64,000 nucleotides of DNA from Ignavibacteriota bacterium (GCA_016708125.1 JADJGF010000001.1:2936001-3000000), one strand, 5' to 3'; shown: positions 51,101 to 60,406, counted from the stretch's first letter. Notes: generated by a model from the letters alone, not told the origin. A program made the numbers and translations.

Positions 51101-54100
51101 AGCCGGTAATTTGGTTGAAGAAAACATTGAATATATTGAATTTTGGATAGACGTTGGAAGATCATCAACCGACACAAAAATGATAATTGATCTTGGTCAA
51201 ATTAGTGAAGATATAATTCCCAATAACGAATTTAACACAGAAGACAAACAGCCCTATAATGATATTCTTGAAGACAATGAAGATCTTGGTTTGGATGGTT
51301 TAGCTGATGCAGAAGAAATTGCATTATTTGGTGATGTTGATGGAAACGGAGATCCGAGTAATGATAATTTTAAATTTTCCCTCGGATCACTTGACTATTC
51401 AACAATTAATGGTACGGAAGGCAACGGAAGATTAAGCGATGCCGGAAGACTGCCTGATACTGAAGATCTTAAAAATAAAAATTATGGCGTTGATAAAGTT
51501 AACAGTTATTTTAGATATGAAATTCCATTAGATACTTCGAAGTTAAACAATCCTTACATAAGCGGAATTGGAGAAAAAAATTGGAGACAATTTAGAATTC
51601 CTTTACGACAAGCAACAAGCAAAATTGGTAATCCAACTTTAACAATTGTTGAAGCAATTAGAGTTTGGATAAACGGAGCTAATGAACCATTGAGAATCAG
51701 ATTTGCTGAAATGAATTTGGTTGGTAATCAATGGCAGAAAGTTATCATTCCGGGCAAAGTAAGTGAAAATGATACAACATTGGAAATTGCAACTATAAAT
51801 TTTGAAGATGATCCAAATTATCTAAGTCCGCCCGGCGTTCAAAGGGAACGAGACAGAACACAAACCGAAGAAGTTGTTTATAAAAATGAGCAAGCATTAA
51901 AATTGACAATCAACAAACTTCAAGACGGAGATACGCGAGAAATAGTTAAATATTTATTCAAACCTCTTGATGTTTTTGATTATAAAGAAATGAAATTATT
52001 TATACGCGGTGATCAAAGTGATTTGCCCGGTTCAATTTCATTTTACGAAAATGAAGATAGTTATGGTTCAGAAGTATATTTTAGATTTGGAACTGATACC
52101 TCAAACTTTTATGAATATCGTCAGCCGGTAACAAAAGGTGATCCTCTAAAAAATGGATGGAGTGAAATTTCAATTTCGTTTGATAAATTAACTGCAATAA
52201 AACAAGGAAGGGAAGACGTAACACAATTTTATTCTCAAAGTATTGATGAGTTACCAGGTCATACGCGCGGAGTTAAAGGAAATCCTTCATTAACGAAAAT
52301 AAATTATTTCTCATTTGGAATTAAAAATCCTAATAATAAAGGTATTTCTACCGGAGATGTTTCCGGCGAATTGTGGGTAAATGAATTGAGAGTTTTAGGT
52401 GCTGATGATACTCCGGGCTGGGCATATAGCGGATCAACACAATTTAAGTTTGCAGATTTATTAACAGTAAGTTTAAATGCAAGTAAAACTGATCCCTATT
52501 TTCATAAATTAAGCCAGAGATTTGGATCCAGAGTAGATAACTCAAGTTGGAGCGGATCAGTAAATCTGGATGTTCTAAAATTTATTCCATGGAATTTAAC
52601 CGGAAGCAGCTTAAGTGTAAATTATGCAAGATCAGAATCAATTTCTAAACCATTGTATCTTCCCGGAACGGATATAAATGTTGATGAAGCGGTAAGATTA
52701 GAAGTTGATAAACAAAAGGAAGCGGGTTTAACTGAAAAACAAGCTGAGAATATTGCAGAAGAAACAATTAGAAAGACCTCTCAATCATTAAATATTTCTG
52801 ATACTTGGTCGCTATCAAGTATAAAATTTAAAATCCCAAGCAAGAGCTGGTATATTGAAGATATAATAAATAATCTTCAGTTTTCATTCAGCTTTAATAA
52901 ATCTTATAGCAGAAATCCGCAAATGATTTTTTCAAACGGCTGGCAATGGAATGGAAGCGGTAAGTACTCCTTAAATTTTAGTAAAGAAAATTATATTTTC
53001 GCTGCTGATATTCCTATAATTGGAAGTTTTGTTGAACTATTTAAAGATTACAAAAATGCTAAAATTTATTTTTCACCTCAAACATTTAGTACTGGTTTAT
53101 CTGCATCAAGAAGAAATTCCTCAAGCTTAAGCCGCCAGGAAAGTGCCGCAATGAATACTCAGCGGGATTTTACTGCAAAAAGAGATTTTGGTTTTAACTG
53201 GAAATTTACAGAAGGCGGATTATTAAATTTAGGTGTTGCATACAATGTAAATGTTGCATCGTCTTTTGCTCACTTACTTGCTTATGATGATATTGGTCGT
53301 TCTGAAAGTGATATTTGGAGAGATATTATTAATGGGCAATATTTCGGCAAAGATTATAGTTACGCACAAAGTTTTAATTTGAAGACTGAGCCTAAACTTC
53401 CGCAAATTTGGGATTTGAATAAATATTTAAATATCACACTTGGATATACTAATTCTTATAATTGGCAAAATAATTTTAAGCAGGATACTTTAGGAAGAAG
53501 CGGCGGATTTTCTAATAATATACGTGCTGGATTAAGCATAAAGCTAAAATCCTTAACTGCCCCATTATTTATGGAAGAAAAAGTTGTCGGCGCTGCTTCT
53601 GCTAATGCTAAACAAAGGGGAAATCCAAGAAAACCGGCAAACGTTAAAAATATTAGTGAAGATTCTGTTGAAGAAGAAAAAACTGAACAAGTTTCAGCAG
53701 ATAAAAATGATGAATTGGAAGATAAAACAGAAAATGCAGATTCAGTTCAAGCCGAACCAAAAGAACCGATATTTTCAATAGCATTAAATTATCTTAAACT
53801 TGCATCAAAATGGTTATTCTTTGATTATGAAAATATTAGTATGGATTTCTCTCAATCAGTTTCTGCAAGCGGTAGCGGAATTAAAGCCCGAGGAACCGGA
53901 TTTACAAATTTTTGGGGATTGCAGTCAATTGATGAAAACGGACCATCGCGCGCATTTATGCTTGGCTTAAGCAGAAATATTGGTAAGCGTGCACCAAACG
54001 GAAATTTATCGGATAATTTTTCCGAAAAGAATTCTTTGGATTTTAAAACTTCCCGACCTTTATGGGAAGGCGCAACTGTAAGCTTAAACTGGAATGTTGG

Positions 54101-55007
54101 CTGGGGAATGAATAGAACTACAAGAATCACTACAGATGAATTTGGAAACGTTGAAATTAATGATGTTACATCAACCGGAACTTTAGATAAATCTTTTATG
54201 TATTTACCGATTTTCTTCTCAAAAGCCGGAATTATTGAAGTTAATAGAATTTATCAAGCTGACAAAAATAAAAATATTGCAAAAGCTTTTGAAGACGGAT
54301 TTGAAAGTATTCCTATCTTAGAAAATATTCCTATACTTAATGAATTTTCAAAATTTATCCCAAGGGCAAATTGGAGATTAGATTGGCGAGGTCTCGAAAA
54401 ATTTGAATTCATAAAAGGAATTGCTAAATCAGTTTCTTTAAATCATGCATATTCTTCATCATATACAGAAGGCTGGAAAGTCGATCCGGATGGAAAAAAA
54501 CAAACTCAAACACAAAGAATTAATTATGGATTTGCTCCTTTACTCGGAATGAATGTAACGTTCGATAATATTTGGGATGGGAATTTAACCGGCGCCGTTA
54601 AATATTCTACAAAATCAAGTTTTGATCTTGGAATTACTACAAGAAATATTACTGAATCATTTTCGAGAGATATTAACGTTACAGCAAGTTTTTCAAAATC
54701 CGGATTTTCGCTTCCGTTATTTGGTTTGGATTTGAAAAATGATATTGAAATGTCATTATCCTACACAAGTGCGCAAAATTCTGTTGTAATTTTTGAAATG
54801 GATAAAGAAGATTTTGACGAAGACGGAAAACCGCAAGACGGAACAACAAGAACAATAATTGAACCGAGAATAAAATATACTTTAAGTTCAAAAGTAACAC
54901 TCTCAATTTTCTATAAACGAACTGCAGTTGAACCGGAAGGAGCGTCAAGAATTCCGCCGACTACAACAAATGAAGCCGGTTTAGATGTGCACATTGCCAT
55001 TCAATAA
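48195..55007 (+). CDS. sprA: SprA, type IX secretion system outer-membrane translocon
   Basis: SprA forms the giant outer-membrane channel of the type IX secretion system. The 2270 residues are near the known size. After a signal-anchor-like N-terminus (about 11-29) comes a Ser/Asp-rich segment, then the SprA-type SLKISGAVDIHGAWRNE, VNGLIGDKLTIGADWNTERTFEYENQLKLQYKGYKDEIVQNVEAGNVS block (residues about 230-320). A GKNILEEFGLDLSDE region and long beta-rich barrel strands follow. An acidic Glu/Lys-rich insert lies at about 1815-1860. The start is the TTG at 48195; no better ATG is close by. PorX follows after 15 bases. Confidence 0.93.
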   Translation: MKLENKNKKKIFSAFLVLLILSAFAFIFASKNNIHTNLDYEKINLNFDELLTNQPNQFSKVADSTNIFDSDTTRFDSLKMSNMKYDSTKFDSMKLDSTYRLKNFKYVRTDDQFLKLKPDRKIGFFAYPSERFIKRTVELDSTGSFVIIREFIANSEVRLPLKIPLDEYVKMRLENVERSSWENIGYTYELKESGDDLGQLIKDITNIEIPLPSVGILSIFGPPKISLKISGAVDIHGAWRNETTEGVTASLLGNTRNEPDFKQQVQINVNGLIGDKLTIGADWNTERTFEYENQLKLQYKGYKDEIVQNVEAGNVSLQTSPLVGGGEALFGIKALFQLGPFSLTAIASQKKSEVEEVSVSGGTQKNEFEIHAYDYSQNHYFVDLDYASTDPNLNLFEKYYANANPVVSKFHKIKEIEVWKTTDQRIDISNERKANAFIDLPPRVSDTSLVPYEDSYKQLTNNSIPGRSIIDGRFVKMIEGQDYDVNIYAGFISFRTQINTEDAIAVAYRIEGDDGIFDHYYGEFLKEINDTSSIMVLKLVKPEKLQPGGTFADAWKLQLKNIYPIGGRDVNKEGFKLDINYQIAGQEAVRELDGKNILEEFGLDLSDESGGGSPDGAFDFEQNRTILTKTGEIIFPKLQPFGRDFPFGVERAYQAIYDTTVTFAKNDKAQDKFIIIGEYSAAASSVYNIGFNVVENSVKVTLDGRTLDAGTDYSVDYNIGQVIIRNQDALVPGANLKITFEKNDLFQLASKTLLGLRGIYDVSEKTKFGFSYLNLNQTTLSDKVRIGEEPLNNSIFGMDFQTGIELPFITKGLNYLISTKEMSSFNLKGEFAYMSPDPNTKKSTIKSDNSQSIAYIDDFERSKRIIPVGVSYTGWKDISIPDSINGIGNLEKSEIMNYKAQSYWFNRLPSLVTVDSIWGGRRDVARNDGNITVLDYIFNPAKRGTYNYNPRLDDRSKLWGGMMRGLSSSAGNLVEENIEYIEFWIDVGRSSTDTKMIIDLGQISEDIIPNNEFNTEDKQPYNDILEDNEDLGLDGLADAEEIALFGDVDGNGDPSNDNFKFSLGSLDYSTINGTEGNGRLSDAGRLPDTEDLKNKNYGVDKVNSYFRYEIPLDTSKLNNPYISGIGEKNWRQFRIPLRQATSKIGNPTLTIVEAIRVWINGANEPLRIRFAEMNLVGNQWQKVIIPGKVSENDTTLEIATINFEDDPNYLSPPGVQRERDRTQTEEVVYKNEQALKLTINKLQDGDTREIVKYLFKPLDVFDYKEMKLFIRGDQSDLPGSISFYENEDSYGSEVYFRFGTDTSNFYEYRQPVTKGDPLKNGWSEISISFDKLTAIKQGREDVTQFYSQSIDELPGHTRGVKGNPSLTKINYFSFGIKNPNNKGISTGDVSGELWVNELRVLGADDTPGWAYSGSTQFKFADLLTVSLNASKTDPYFHKLSQRFGSRVDNSSWSGSVNLDVLKFIPWNLTGSSLSVNYARSESISKPLYLPGTDINVDEAVRLEVDKQKEAGLTEKQAENIAEETIRKTSQSLNISDTWSLSSIKFKIPSKSWYIEDIINNLQFSFSFNKSYSRNPQMIFSNGWQWNGSGKYSLNFSKENYIFAADIPIIGSFVELFKDYKNAKIYFSPQTFSTGLSASRRNSSSLSRQESAAMNTQRDFTAKRDFGFNWKFTEGGLLNLGVAYNVNVASSFAHLLAYDDIGRSESDIWRDIINGQYFGKDYSYAQSFNLKTEPKLPQIWDLNKYLNITLGYTNSYNWQNNFKQDTLGRSGGFSNNIRAGLSIKLKSLTAPLFMEEKVVGAASANAKQRGNPRKPANVKNISEDSVEEEKTEQVSADKNDELEDKTENADSVQAEPKEPIFSIALNYLKLASKWLFFDYENISMDFSQSVSASGSGIKARGTGFTNFWGLQSIDENGPSRAFMLGLSRNIGKRAPNGNLSDNFSEKNSLDFKTSRPLWEGATVSLNWNVGWGMNRTTRITTDEFGNVEINDVTSTGTLDKSFMYLPIFFSKAGIIEVNRIYQADKNKNIAKAFEDGFESIPILENIPILNEFSKFIPRANWRLDWRGLEKFEFIKGIAKSVSLNHAYSSSYTEGWKVDPDGKKQTQTQRINYGFAPLLGMNVTFDNIWDGNLTGAVKYSTKSSFDLGITTRNITESFSRDINVTASFSKSGFSLPLFGLDLKNDIEMSLSYTSAQNSVVIFEMDKEDFDEDGKPQDGTTRTIIEPRIKYTLSSKVTLSIFYKRTAVEPEGASRIPPTTTNEAGLDVHIAIQ

Positions 55008-55022
55008 TTAATAAAAATTAAA

Positions 55023-56594
55023 ATGAAAAAATATAAAATTCTGTGGGTTGATGATGAGATCGAAATGCTTCGTTCTCATATTTTATTTTTGAACGAAAAA
55101 GGTTACGATGTAAGCACAGTTACAAATGGAAAAGATGCAATTTCCGAAATTAAAAACAGAGAATATGATTTAATCTTTTTGGATGAAATGATGCCCGGAA
55201 TGGGCGGATTGGAAACACTTTCAATCATTAAAGAATTGAAACCAAATATTCCGGTTGTAATGGTTACTAAAAGTGAAGAAGAATCATTAATGAATGATGC
55301 AATCGGAAGTAAAATAACCGATTACCTAATAAAATCGGTTGTTCCATCGCAAATATTAATGGTTTGTAAAAAAATTCTTGATGGAAAAAAAATCTCCGGT
55401 GAATATGTTACAAAAGATTATTTGGAAGATTTCAGCAAAATTTCAAGACGACTTTTAGACGATTTGGATTTTGATGATTGGATAGATATAAATCTCAAAA
55501 TGGTAAATTGGGATATGGAGCTTGACAGTCATAGAGAAGTTGGTTTACAGCAAACTTTGTTAGAGCAAAAGAAAGAATGCAATCAAGAATTTTCAAAATA
55601 TGTTGAAAAAAATTATGAACATTGGATTCATAATAAAGGCGAAGAAAATGTTCCGCTTTTAACTACCGATATTGTAGAACAATTTGTAATTCCTCATTTA
55701 GAAAGTGCCGAAGGTCCGGTTTTTTTATTTGTTCTCGATTGCCTGCGTTTAGATCAATGGCTGCTTATGGAAAAACATTTGCTGGAATATTTCTCAATAG
55801 AGAAAGATTACTATTATTCAATTTTACCAACTGCAACTCCTTATGCAAGAAATTCATTATTCAGCGGATTGTATCCTTCGGAAATTGAAAATTATTATCC
55901 TGATTTGTGGCAAGAAAATAAAGATGATGAAAGAAGTCAGAATAAATATGAAAAAGAATTGCTCCAATTTTTACTTGATCGAAAGCGAATAAAATTAGAT
56001 AATGAATTGAAGTATATGAAAATTATTGATCCGGATGTGGGAAGATCATTTGAGCAAAATATTGTTTCGCATAAACGAACTCACTTTATGGCAGTTGTTG
56101 TAAATTTTCTTGATATGCTTGTACACGGAAGATCGGATTCCGAACTTATAAAAGAAATTGCTCCAAACGAAGCTGCATTTCGGTCGCTTACAAATAGCTG
56201 GTTTCAACATTCTTCTTTATTCGGAACTTTTAGAAATATTGCAAATATGAACAAAGCAAAAATTATTGTTACCACAGATCACGGAAGTATAATAACAAGA
56301 AGAGCAGCAAAAGTTTTTGCCGATAGAGAAACTTCTAAAAATCTTAGATTTAAATTTGGCAAAAATTTAAAAGTAGATCCAAAATTTGCAATGCAAATTA
56401 ACAATCCCAATAAATTTAAATTACCAAAACGCGGTGTTACGGGTAGTTATATTATTGCAAAAGAAGATTATTATTTTATTTATCCGACTGAATACCACAA
56501 GTATTTAAATCATTACAAAGACACTTTCCAGCATGGCGGAATTTCAATGGAAGAAATGATTTTGCCTGTAATTACAATGGAGAGCAAAGTTTAA
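55023..56594 (+). CDS. porX: PorX-type response regulator with PglZ domain
   Basis: This regulator is tied to type IX secretion genes. The 523 residues consist of a receiver domain with the acidic pair Asp10-Asp11 and phospho-acceptor Asp54 (IFLDEMMPG), a helical linker, and a PglZ alkaline-phosphatase-like domain. That domain has VFLFVLDCLRLDQW, a nucleophile threonine region LPTATPYARNSLFSG (Thr270/272) and a metal-binding TTDHGS. At the receiver end YLIKS replaces the usual Lys-Pro after Lys104. PorX in Porphyromonas regulates secretion genes with an ECF sigma factor, and its PglZ domain has been reported to act on nucleotides. No PorY kinase gene is adjacent. Confidence 0.92.
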   Translation: MKKYKILWVDDEIEMLRSHILFLNEKGYDVSTVTNGKDAISEIKNREYDLIFLDEMMPGMGGLETLSIIKELKPNIPVVMVTKSEEESLMNDAIGSKITDYLIKSVVPSQILMVCKKILDGKKISGEYVTKDYLEDFSKISRRLLDDLDFDDWIDINLKMVNWDMELDSHREVGLQQTLLEQKKECNQEFSKYVEKNYEHWIHNKGEENVPLLTTDIVEQFVIPHLESAEGPVFLFVLDCLRLDQWLLMEKHLLEYFSIEKDYYYSILPTATPYARNSLFSGLYPSEIENYYPDLWQENKDDERSQNKYEKELLQFLLDRKRIKLDNELKYMKIIDPDVGRSFEQNIVSHKRTHFMAVVVNFLDMLVHGRSDSELIKEIAPNEAAFRSLTNSWFQHSSLFGTFRNIANMNKAKIIVTTDHGSIITRRAAKVFADRETSKNLRFKFGKNLKVDPKFAMQINNPNKFKLPKRGVTGSYIIAKEDYYFIYPTEYHKYLNHYKDTFQHGGISMEEMILPVITMESKV

Positions 56595-57023
56595 TTGAAA
56601 ACTTTAATCCAAAAAGAAATTCATAATCTATTTGAATTGGATAAAATTGCGTTTGAAATTTCAAACATTATTAAAAATGGTGATGTAATTTTACTTGAGG
56701 GAAATTTAGGAAGCGGCAAAACTACTTTGGTAAAATCTATTTGTTTAAATTACGGAATAGAAAATGTTGTTAGTCCATCTTTCGCAATTGTGAACGAATA
56801 TTTTGGCAAAGTTCAAATTTATCATTTTGATTTTTATAGAATAAAAAAAGCTGAAGAACTTTACGATATTGGTTTTCATGATTATTTGAATAATGAAGAT
56901 TCAGTAAAATTTATTGAGTGGGCGGAACTCTTTCCAGAAATTTTACCGAAGAATTTTATTAAAATAATTATCAAACAAAATGAAAATGATGTTAGGAAAA
57001 TTGTAGTAATTCGAAATGAATAA
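56595..57023 (+). CDS. tsaE: tRNA threonylcarbamoyladenosine biosynthesis protein TsaE
   Basis: This P-loop ATPase of the t6A37 tRNA-modification machinery works with TsaB, TsaC and TsaD. The 142-residue length is typical. Walker A is GNLGSGKT (36-43), followed by SPSFAIVNEY and IYHFDFYRIKKAEELYDIGF, the family core, and EWAEL. The TTG start falls immediately after the porX stop with no gap, so translation is probably coupled. The 3' end overlaps the tsaB start by 8 bases. TsaE and TsaB side by side is common. Confidence 0.94.
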   Translation: MKTLIQKEIHNLFELDKIAFEISNIIKNGDVILLEGNLGSGKTTLVKSICLNYGIENVVSPSFAIVNEYFGKVQIYHFDFYRIKKAEELYDIGFHDYLNNEDSVKFIEWAELFPEILPKNFIKIIIKQNENDVRKIVVIRNE

Positions 57024-57681
57024 AATGGAAACTGATCAAAAAATTCTTGCTATTGAAACTTCAAACGAATTGTGCAGCGCTGCAATTTATTTTGATCAAA
57101 ATAATTTTGACGAAAGAAATATTTTATTAAAACATGTTCATTCGGAAAAGTTAATTCCAACAATTGAAGAATTACTAAACTCAAATAAAATTTCTACAAA
57201 AGATTTAACAAGTGTTGCGGTTTCAATTGGTCCGGGTTCATTTACCGGATTGAGAATTGGATTAACAGCCGCAAAAGCAATTGCGTTTGCATCAAATTTG
57301 CCAATAATTCCCGTTCCGACTTTTTCCGCATTAGCTTTAGAAATTGCTGATTATATTAAAATAGATTCCGAATTTTATATAATAAACAACGCAAATATTG
57401 AGGAATGTTATTTTGCAAAATTTAAAAACTATAAGTTTGGTACAATGGAATTTAATAATCCGGAATTAACTTTAAAGAAAGATTTAATAAATTTAATTGA
57501 AGAAGATTCGCTAATTTTTGGCAATCTAAAAAACATTGAAAACATAAAATTTATAAGTTCGCCAAGAGCTTCTTATATTGGAAAATGGGCTTATTTATTT
57601 GGCAGAGATTTATTAACTTTTGAGTACGATTTTCTTGAACCAAATTATTTAAAAGATTTTAAGATTAAGAGAGTACAATGA
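57016..57681 (+). CDS. tsaB: tRNA threonylcarbamoyladenosine biosynthesis protein TsaB
   Basis: This is the non-catalytic partner of TsaD in forming t6A at position 37 of ANN-decoding tRNAs. The 221 residues have the ASKHA phosphate loop ILAIETSNELCSAAIYF, then LLKHVHSEKLIPTIEELL and SIGPGSFTGLRIGLTAAKAIAF, the TsaB hallmark. An alternative ATG at 57025 exists; I keep 57016 because it gives the coupled 8-base overlap with tsaE. The C-terminal part is short and variable as usual. Confidence 0.92.
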   Translation: MNKMETDQKILAIETSNELCSAAIYFDQNNFDERNILLKHVHSEKLIPTIEELLNSNKISTKDLTSVAVSIGPGSFTGLRIGLTAAKAIAFASNLPIIPVPTFSALALEIADYIKIDSEFYIINNANIEECYFAKFKNYKFGTMEFNNPELTLKKDLINLIEEDSLIFGNLKNIENIKFISSPRASYIGKWAYLFGRDLLTFEYDFLEPNYLKDFKIKRVQ

Positions 57682-58397
57682 AAAAATTATTAGTTGCAGC
57701 AATTATTTTAATTATAAATATTTCTGTTAACGCGCAATTTTCAAAACCAAAGATTTCTGCATTAAGCAGCGAATTTAATTTTGGTGATGTTAAAGAAGGC
57801 GAAATTCTTACTCATAAATTTGTTATACAAAATACCGGCGGGGAAATTTTACAAATTGCAAAAGTAAAAGCTTCTTGCGGATGCACAGCAGCAAAGCCAT
57901 CAAAAAATGATATCAAACCGAATGATACAACTACAATTAGTGTTCGTTTTGATACAAATAGAAGAATGGGAAAACAGCAAAAGTATGTTTACATTATTAG
58001 TAATGATCCGGAAAATCCTCAGTTCAGATTATCATTTACCGCAAATATAATTTCCGGAAATGCGATTAGTCCTCTTTCTCAGCCCGAATTAAAACTTTCA
58101 AAATACACTCATAATTTTGGAAATGTTAAAGAAGGAAAAGTTTTAAAAATTGGCATAAATGTTTCAAATTCCGGAACAAGCAATTTGGAAATTAAAAATA
58201 TAAAATCATCTTGCGATTGTGCAACAGCATTAATGAGTAATAAAAAATTATTACCAAATGAAAATTCCGAATTGAAAATTGAATTTAATACCAAAAATTT
58301 ATCCGGACAAATTGCAAGAACTGTAACTTTATTTTCAAATGATCCTAAAAATCCATCGCAAGTTTTAACACTAATTGCGAATATCGAAAAGGAATAA
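57678..58397 (+). CDS. Exported protein with two DUF1573 domains
   Basis: This is a predicted periplasmic or surface protein of 239 residues with a signal peptide (about 1-20). It contains two tandem DUF1573 immunoglobulin-like domains. The first has FNFGDVKEGEILTHKFVIQNTGGEILQI followed by SCGCT, and the second has HNFGNVKEGKVLKIGINVSNSGTSNLEI followed by SCDCA. The paired cysteines are the family mark. Such proteins are abundant in Bacteroidota, but I know no proven role. It starts four bases before the tsaB stop. Confidence 0.88.
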   Translation: MKKLLVAAIILIINISVNAQFSKPKISALSSEFNFGDVKEGEILTHKFVIQNTGGEILQIAKVKASCGCTAAKPSKNDIKPNDTTTISVRFDTNRRMGKQQKYVYIISNDPENPQFRLSFTANIISGNAISPLSQPELKLSKYTHNFGNVKEGKVLKIGINVSNSGTSNLEIKNIKSSCDCATALMSNKKLLPNENSELKIEFNTKNLSGQIARTVTLFSNDPKNPSQVLTLIANIEKE

Positions 58398-58402
58398 AAT
58401 AG

Positions 58403-59242
58403 ATGGCATGGTTTAAAAGATCCAAACAAAATATTTCTCCCGAAAGTAAAAAGTTAGATGTACCGGACGGGCAATGGATAAAATGTGAAAAGTGCGGAGA
58501 AATTATTTACGCGCGCCAATTAGAAATGAATGCGTGGGTTTGCTTTAAATGCGATCATCATTTTAGAATTAATAGTGATGAATATATTTCTATTTTGTTT
58601 GATAATGGCTCTTTTAAAGAACTTGATAAAAAAATGAAATCCGCCGATCCTCTTAAATTTGAAGATACAAAATCATACAAAGATAGAATTACGGAAACAA
58701 TAAAAAAAACCGGATTGAACGATGCCGTAAAAACGGGTTTGGGAACAATTAACGGAAAGAAAGTAAGTTTTGCATGTATGGATTTTAAATTTATTGGCGG
58801 AAGTATGGGCTCTGTAGTTGGAGAAAAAATTGCACGCGCAATTGATAAAGCTTACGAAAATAAAATTCCGATGATAATAATTTCTCAAAGCGGCGGTGCA
58901 AGAATGATGGAAGGCGCTTTATCGTTAATGCAAATGGCAAAAACCAGCAGCAGATTGGCGCGTTTAGCAGATGCCGGATTACCATACATTTCAATTTTAG
59001 CTGATCCAACAACCGGCGGAACAACTGCAAGTTATGCAATGCTCGGCGATGTAATTATTGCAGAACCAAAAGCTTTAATTGGATTTGCCGGACCGCGTGT
59101 AATTAAACAAACAATCGGAAAAGATTTGCCAAAAGGTTTTCAACGATCCGAATTTTTACTTGAAAACGGATTTGTGGATTCTATAGTTCATCGTAAAGAT
59201 TTGAAGGAAAAAATCTCTCAGTTAATTGGGTATATGAATTAG
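58403..59242 (+). CDS. accD: Acetyl-CoA carboxylase carboxyltransferase subunit beta
   Basis: AccD transfers the carboxyl group from biotin to acetyl-CoA with AccA, the first step of fatty-acid synthesis. The 279 residues have the N-terminal zinc ribbon with Cys28, Cys31, Cys47 and Cys50, then the crotonase-like core: SFACMDFKFIGGSMGSVVGEKIARAID, SGGARMMEGALSLMQMAKT, and DPTTGGTTASYAMLGDVIIAEPKALIGFAGPRVI. The C-terminus is short and normal. It closes the sprA run, 5 bases after the DUF1573 gene. BirA, which charges its biotin partner, is found at 60830-61597. Confidence 0.96.
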   Translation: MAWFKRSKQNISPESKKLDVPDGQWIKCEKCGEIIYARQLEMNAWVCFKCDHHFRINSDEYISILFDNGSFKELDKKMKSADPLKFEDTKSYKDRITETIKKTGLNDAVKTGLGTINGKKVSFACMDFKFIGGSMGSVVGEKIARAIDKAYENKIPMIIISQSGGARMMEGALSLMQMAKTSSRLARLADAGLPYISILADPTTGGTTASYAMLGDVIIAEPKALIGFAGPRVIKQTIGKDLPKGFQRSEFLLENGFVDSIVHRKDLKEKISQLIGYMN

Positions 59243-59263
59243 ATTTTTAAAAGGAATAAATAT

Positions 59264-60406
59264 TTATTTCTGATTTTTCGCGGCAATTTTCTTTAAAATC
59301 GAAATTGTAAAATCAACTTCTGCTTCATTATTTTCTACAGTAAACGAAAATCTCAAAGTTCCTTTTGCATATTCAATAGTTTTCCCTCTTTCTAAAATTA
59401 CATGAGAAGGTTTTAAAGTTCCCGAAGTGCAAGCTGAACCGGATGATGCGGCAATTCCAGTAATATCTAAAAACATTAAAATTGATTCTGAATCATTTTT
59501 ATAATATTCCGGATTGAAAGTTATACTCAAAATATAAGGTGAGAAATTCTCAAAACTGTTTATTAAAATTTTATCTGCAAAATTTAATTTTAGTTGTTCA
59601 ATAAAATAATTTTTTAATTCACTCACTTTTTCAAAATTATTATTCATTTTTACTTTTGCAATTCTTACAGCTTCTGCAAAACCAACAATTCCCGCAACAT
59701 TTTCTGTCCCGGCTCTTCTGTTTCTTTCTTGTCCGCCGCCAAGAATAAATGATTCTAAAGGCGTTCCACTTTTTACATAAGCAATTCCTATTCCTTTTGG
59801 TCCATTTATTTTATGTGCGGAAGCCGAAAGTGCATGAATCTCAAATTCATTTACATCAATTTTTATTTTCCCAAAACTTTGAACTGCATCAGTGTGGATA
59901 TAAATATTTTTCGTTTCCAATTTTGTAAAATCAAAAATACTTCCGGTTTCATTATTAAGATGAATTAAAGAAATCAATGTAGTTTCAGAATTAATTTCAC
60001 TTTTTATTTGATTTAAATTTGGGAGAAATTTTTCATCAATATTTATAAAAGTTGGATTATAATTTTCCTTCCCTAATTTTTTAAAAGTATTTAAAATAGA
60101 ATGATGTTCACCTTTTGAAGTAATTATTTTATTTCTTCCACTTTCCAGAAATTCAGTTTTAGCAATTCCATTAATTATAAAATTATTTGCTTCGGTTCCG
60201 CCGCTTGTAAAATAAATTTCACTTGGGTCTGCATTAATAAAATTTGCAATTACTTCTCGGGATTCTTCAATCGCAACTCTGGCTTTTCTCCCAAATGAAT
60301 GAATTGCGGATGCATTTCCATAATTTTCTGTTAAATACGGAAGCATCTTCTCCAAAACTTTTGGATGTAGTTTTGTTGTAGCAGCGTTATCAAAATATAC
60401 ATGCAT
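59264..60406 (-). CDS. Cysteine desulfurase (NifS/IscS family)
   Basis: This PLP enzyme takes sulfur from cysteine for Fe-S clusters and thiolated RNA. The 380 residues open MHVYFDNAATTKLHP and have SGGTEANN, EHHSIL (His101/102), the PLP lysine Lys199 in SASAHKINGPKGIG, GGGQERNRRAGTENV, and the persulfide-forming Cys326 in ASSGSACTSG. The short loop around this cysteine and the general pattern fit the IscS/NifS class I group. No iscU or nifU gene is adjacent. The upstream gap holds repeat copy C. Confidence 0.93.
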   Translation of the reverse strand: MHVYFDNAATTKLHPKVLEKMLPYLTENYGNASAIHSFGRKARVAIEESREVIANFINADPSEIYFTSGGTEANNFIINGIAKTEFLESGRNKIITSKGEHHSILNTFKKLGKENYNPTFINIDEKFLPNLNQIKSEINSETTLISLIHLNNETGSIFDFTKLETKNIYIHTDAVQSFGKIKIDVNEFEIHALSASAHKINGPKGIGIAYVKSGTPLESFILGGGQERNRRAGTENVAGIVGFAEAVRIAKVKMNNNFEKVSELKNYFIEQLKLNFADKILINSFENFSPYILSITFNPEYYKNDSESILMFLDITGIAASSGSACTSGTLKPSHVILERGKTIEYAKGTLRFSFTVENNEAEVDFTISILKKIAAKNQK

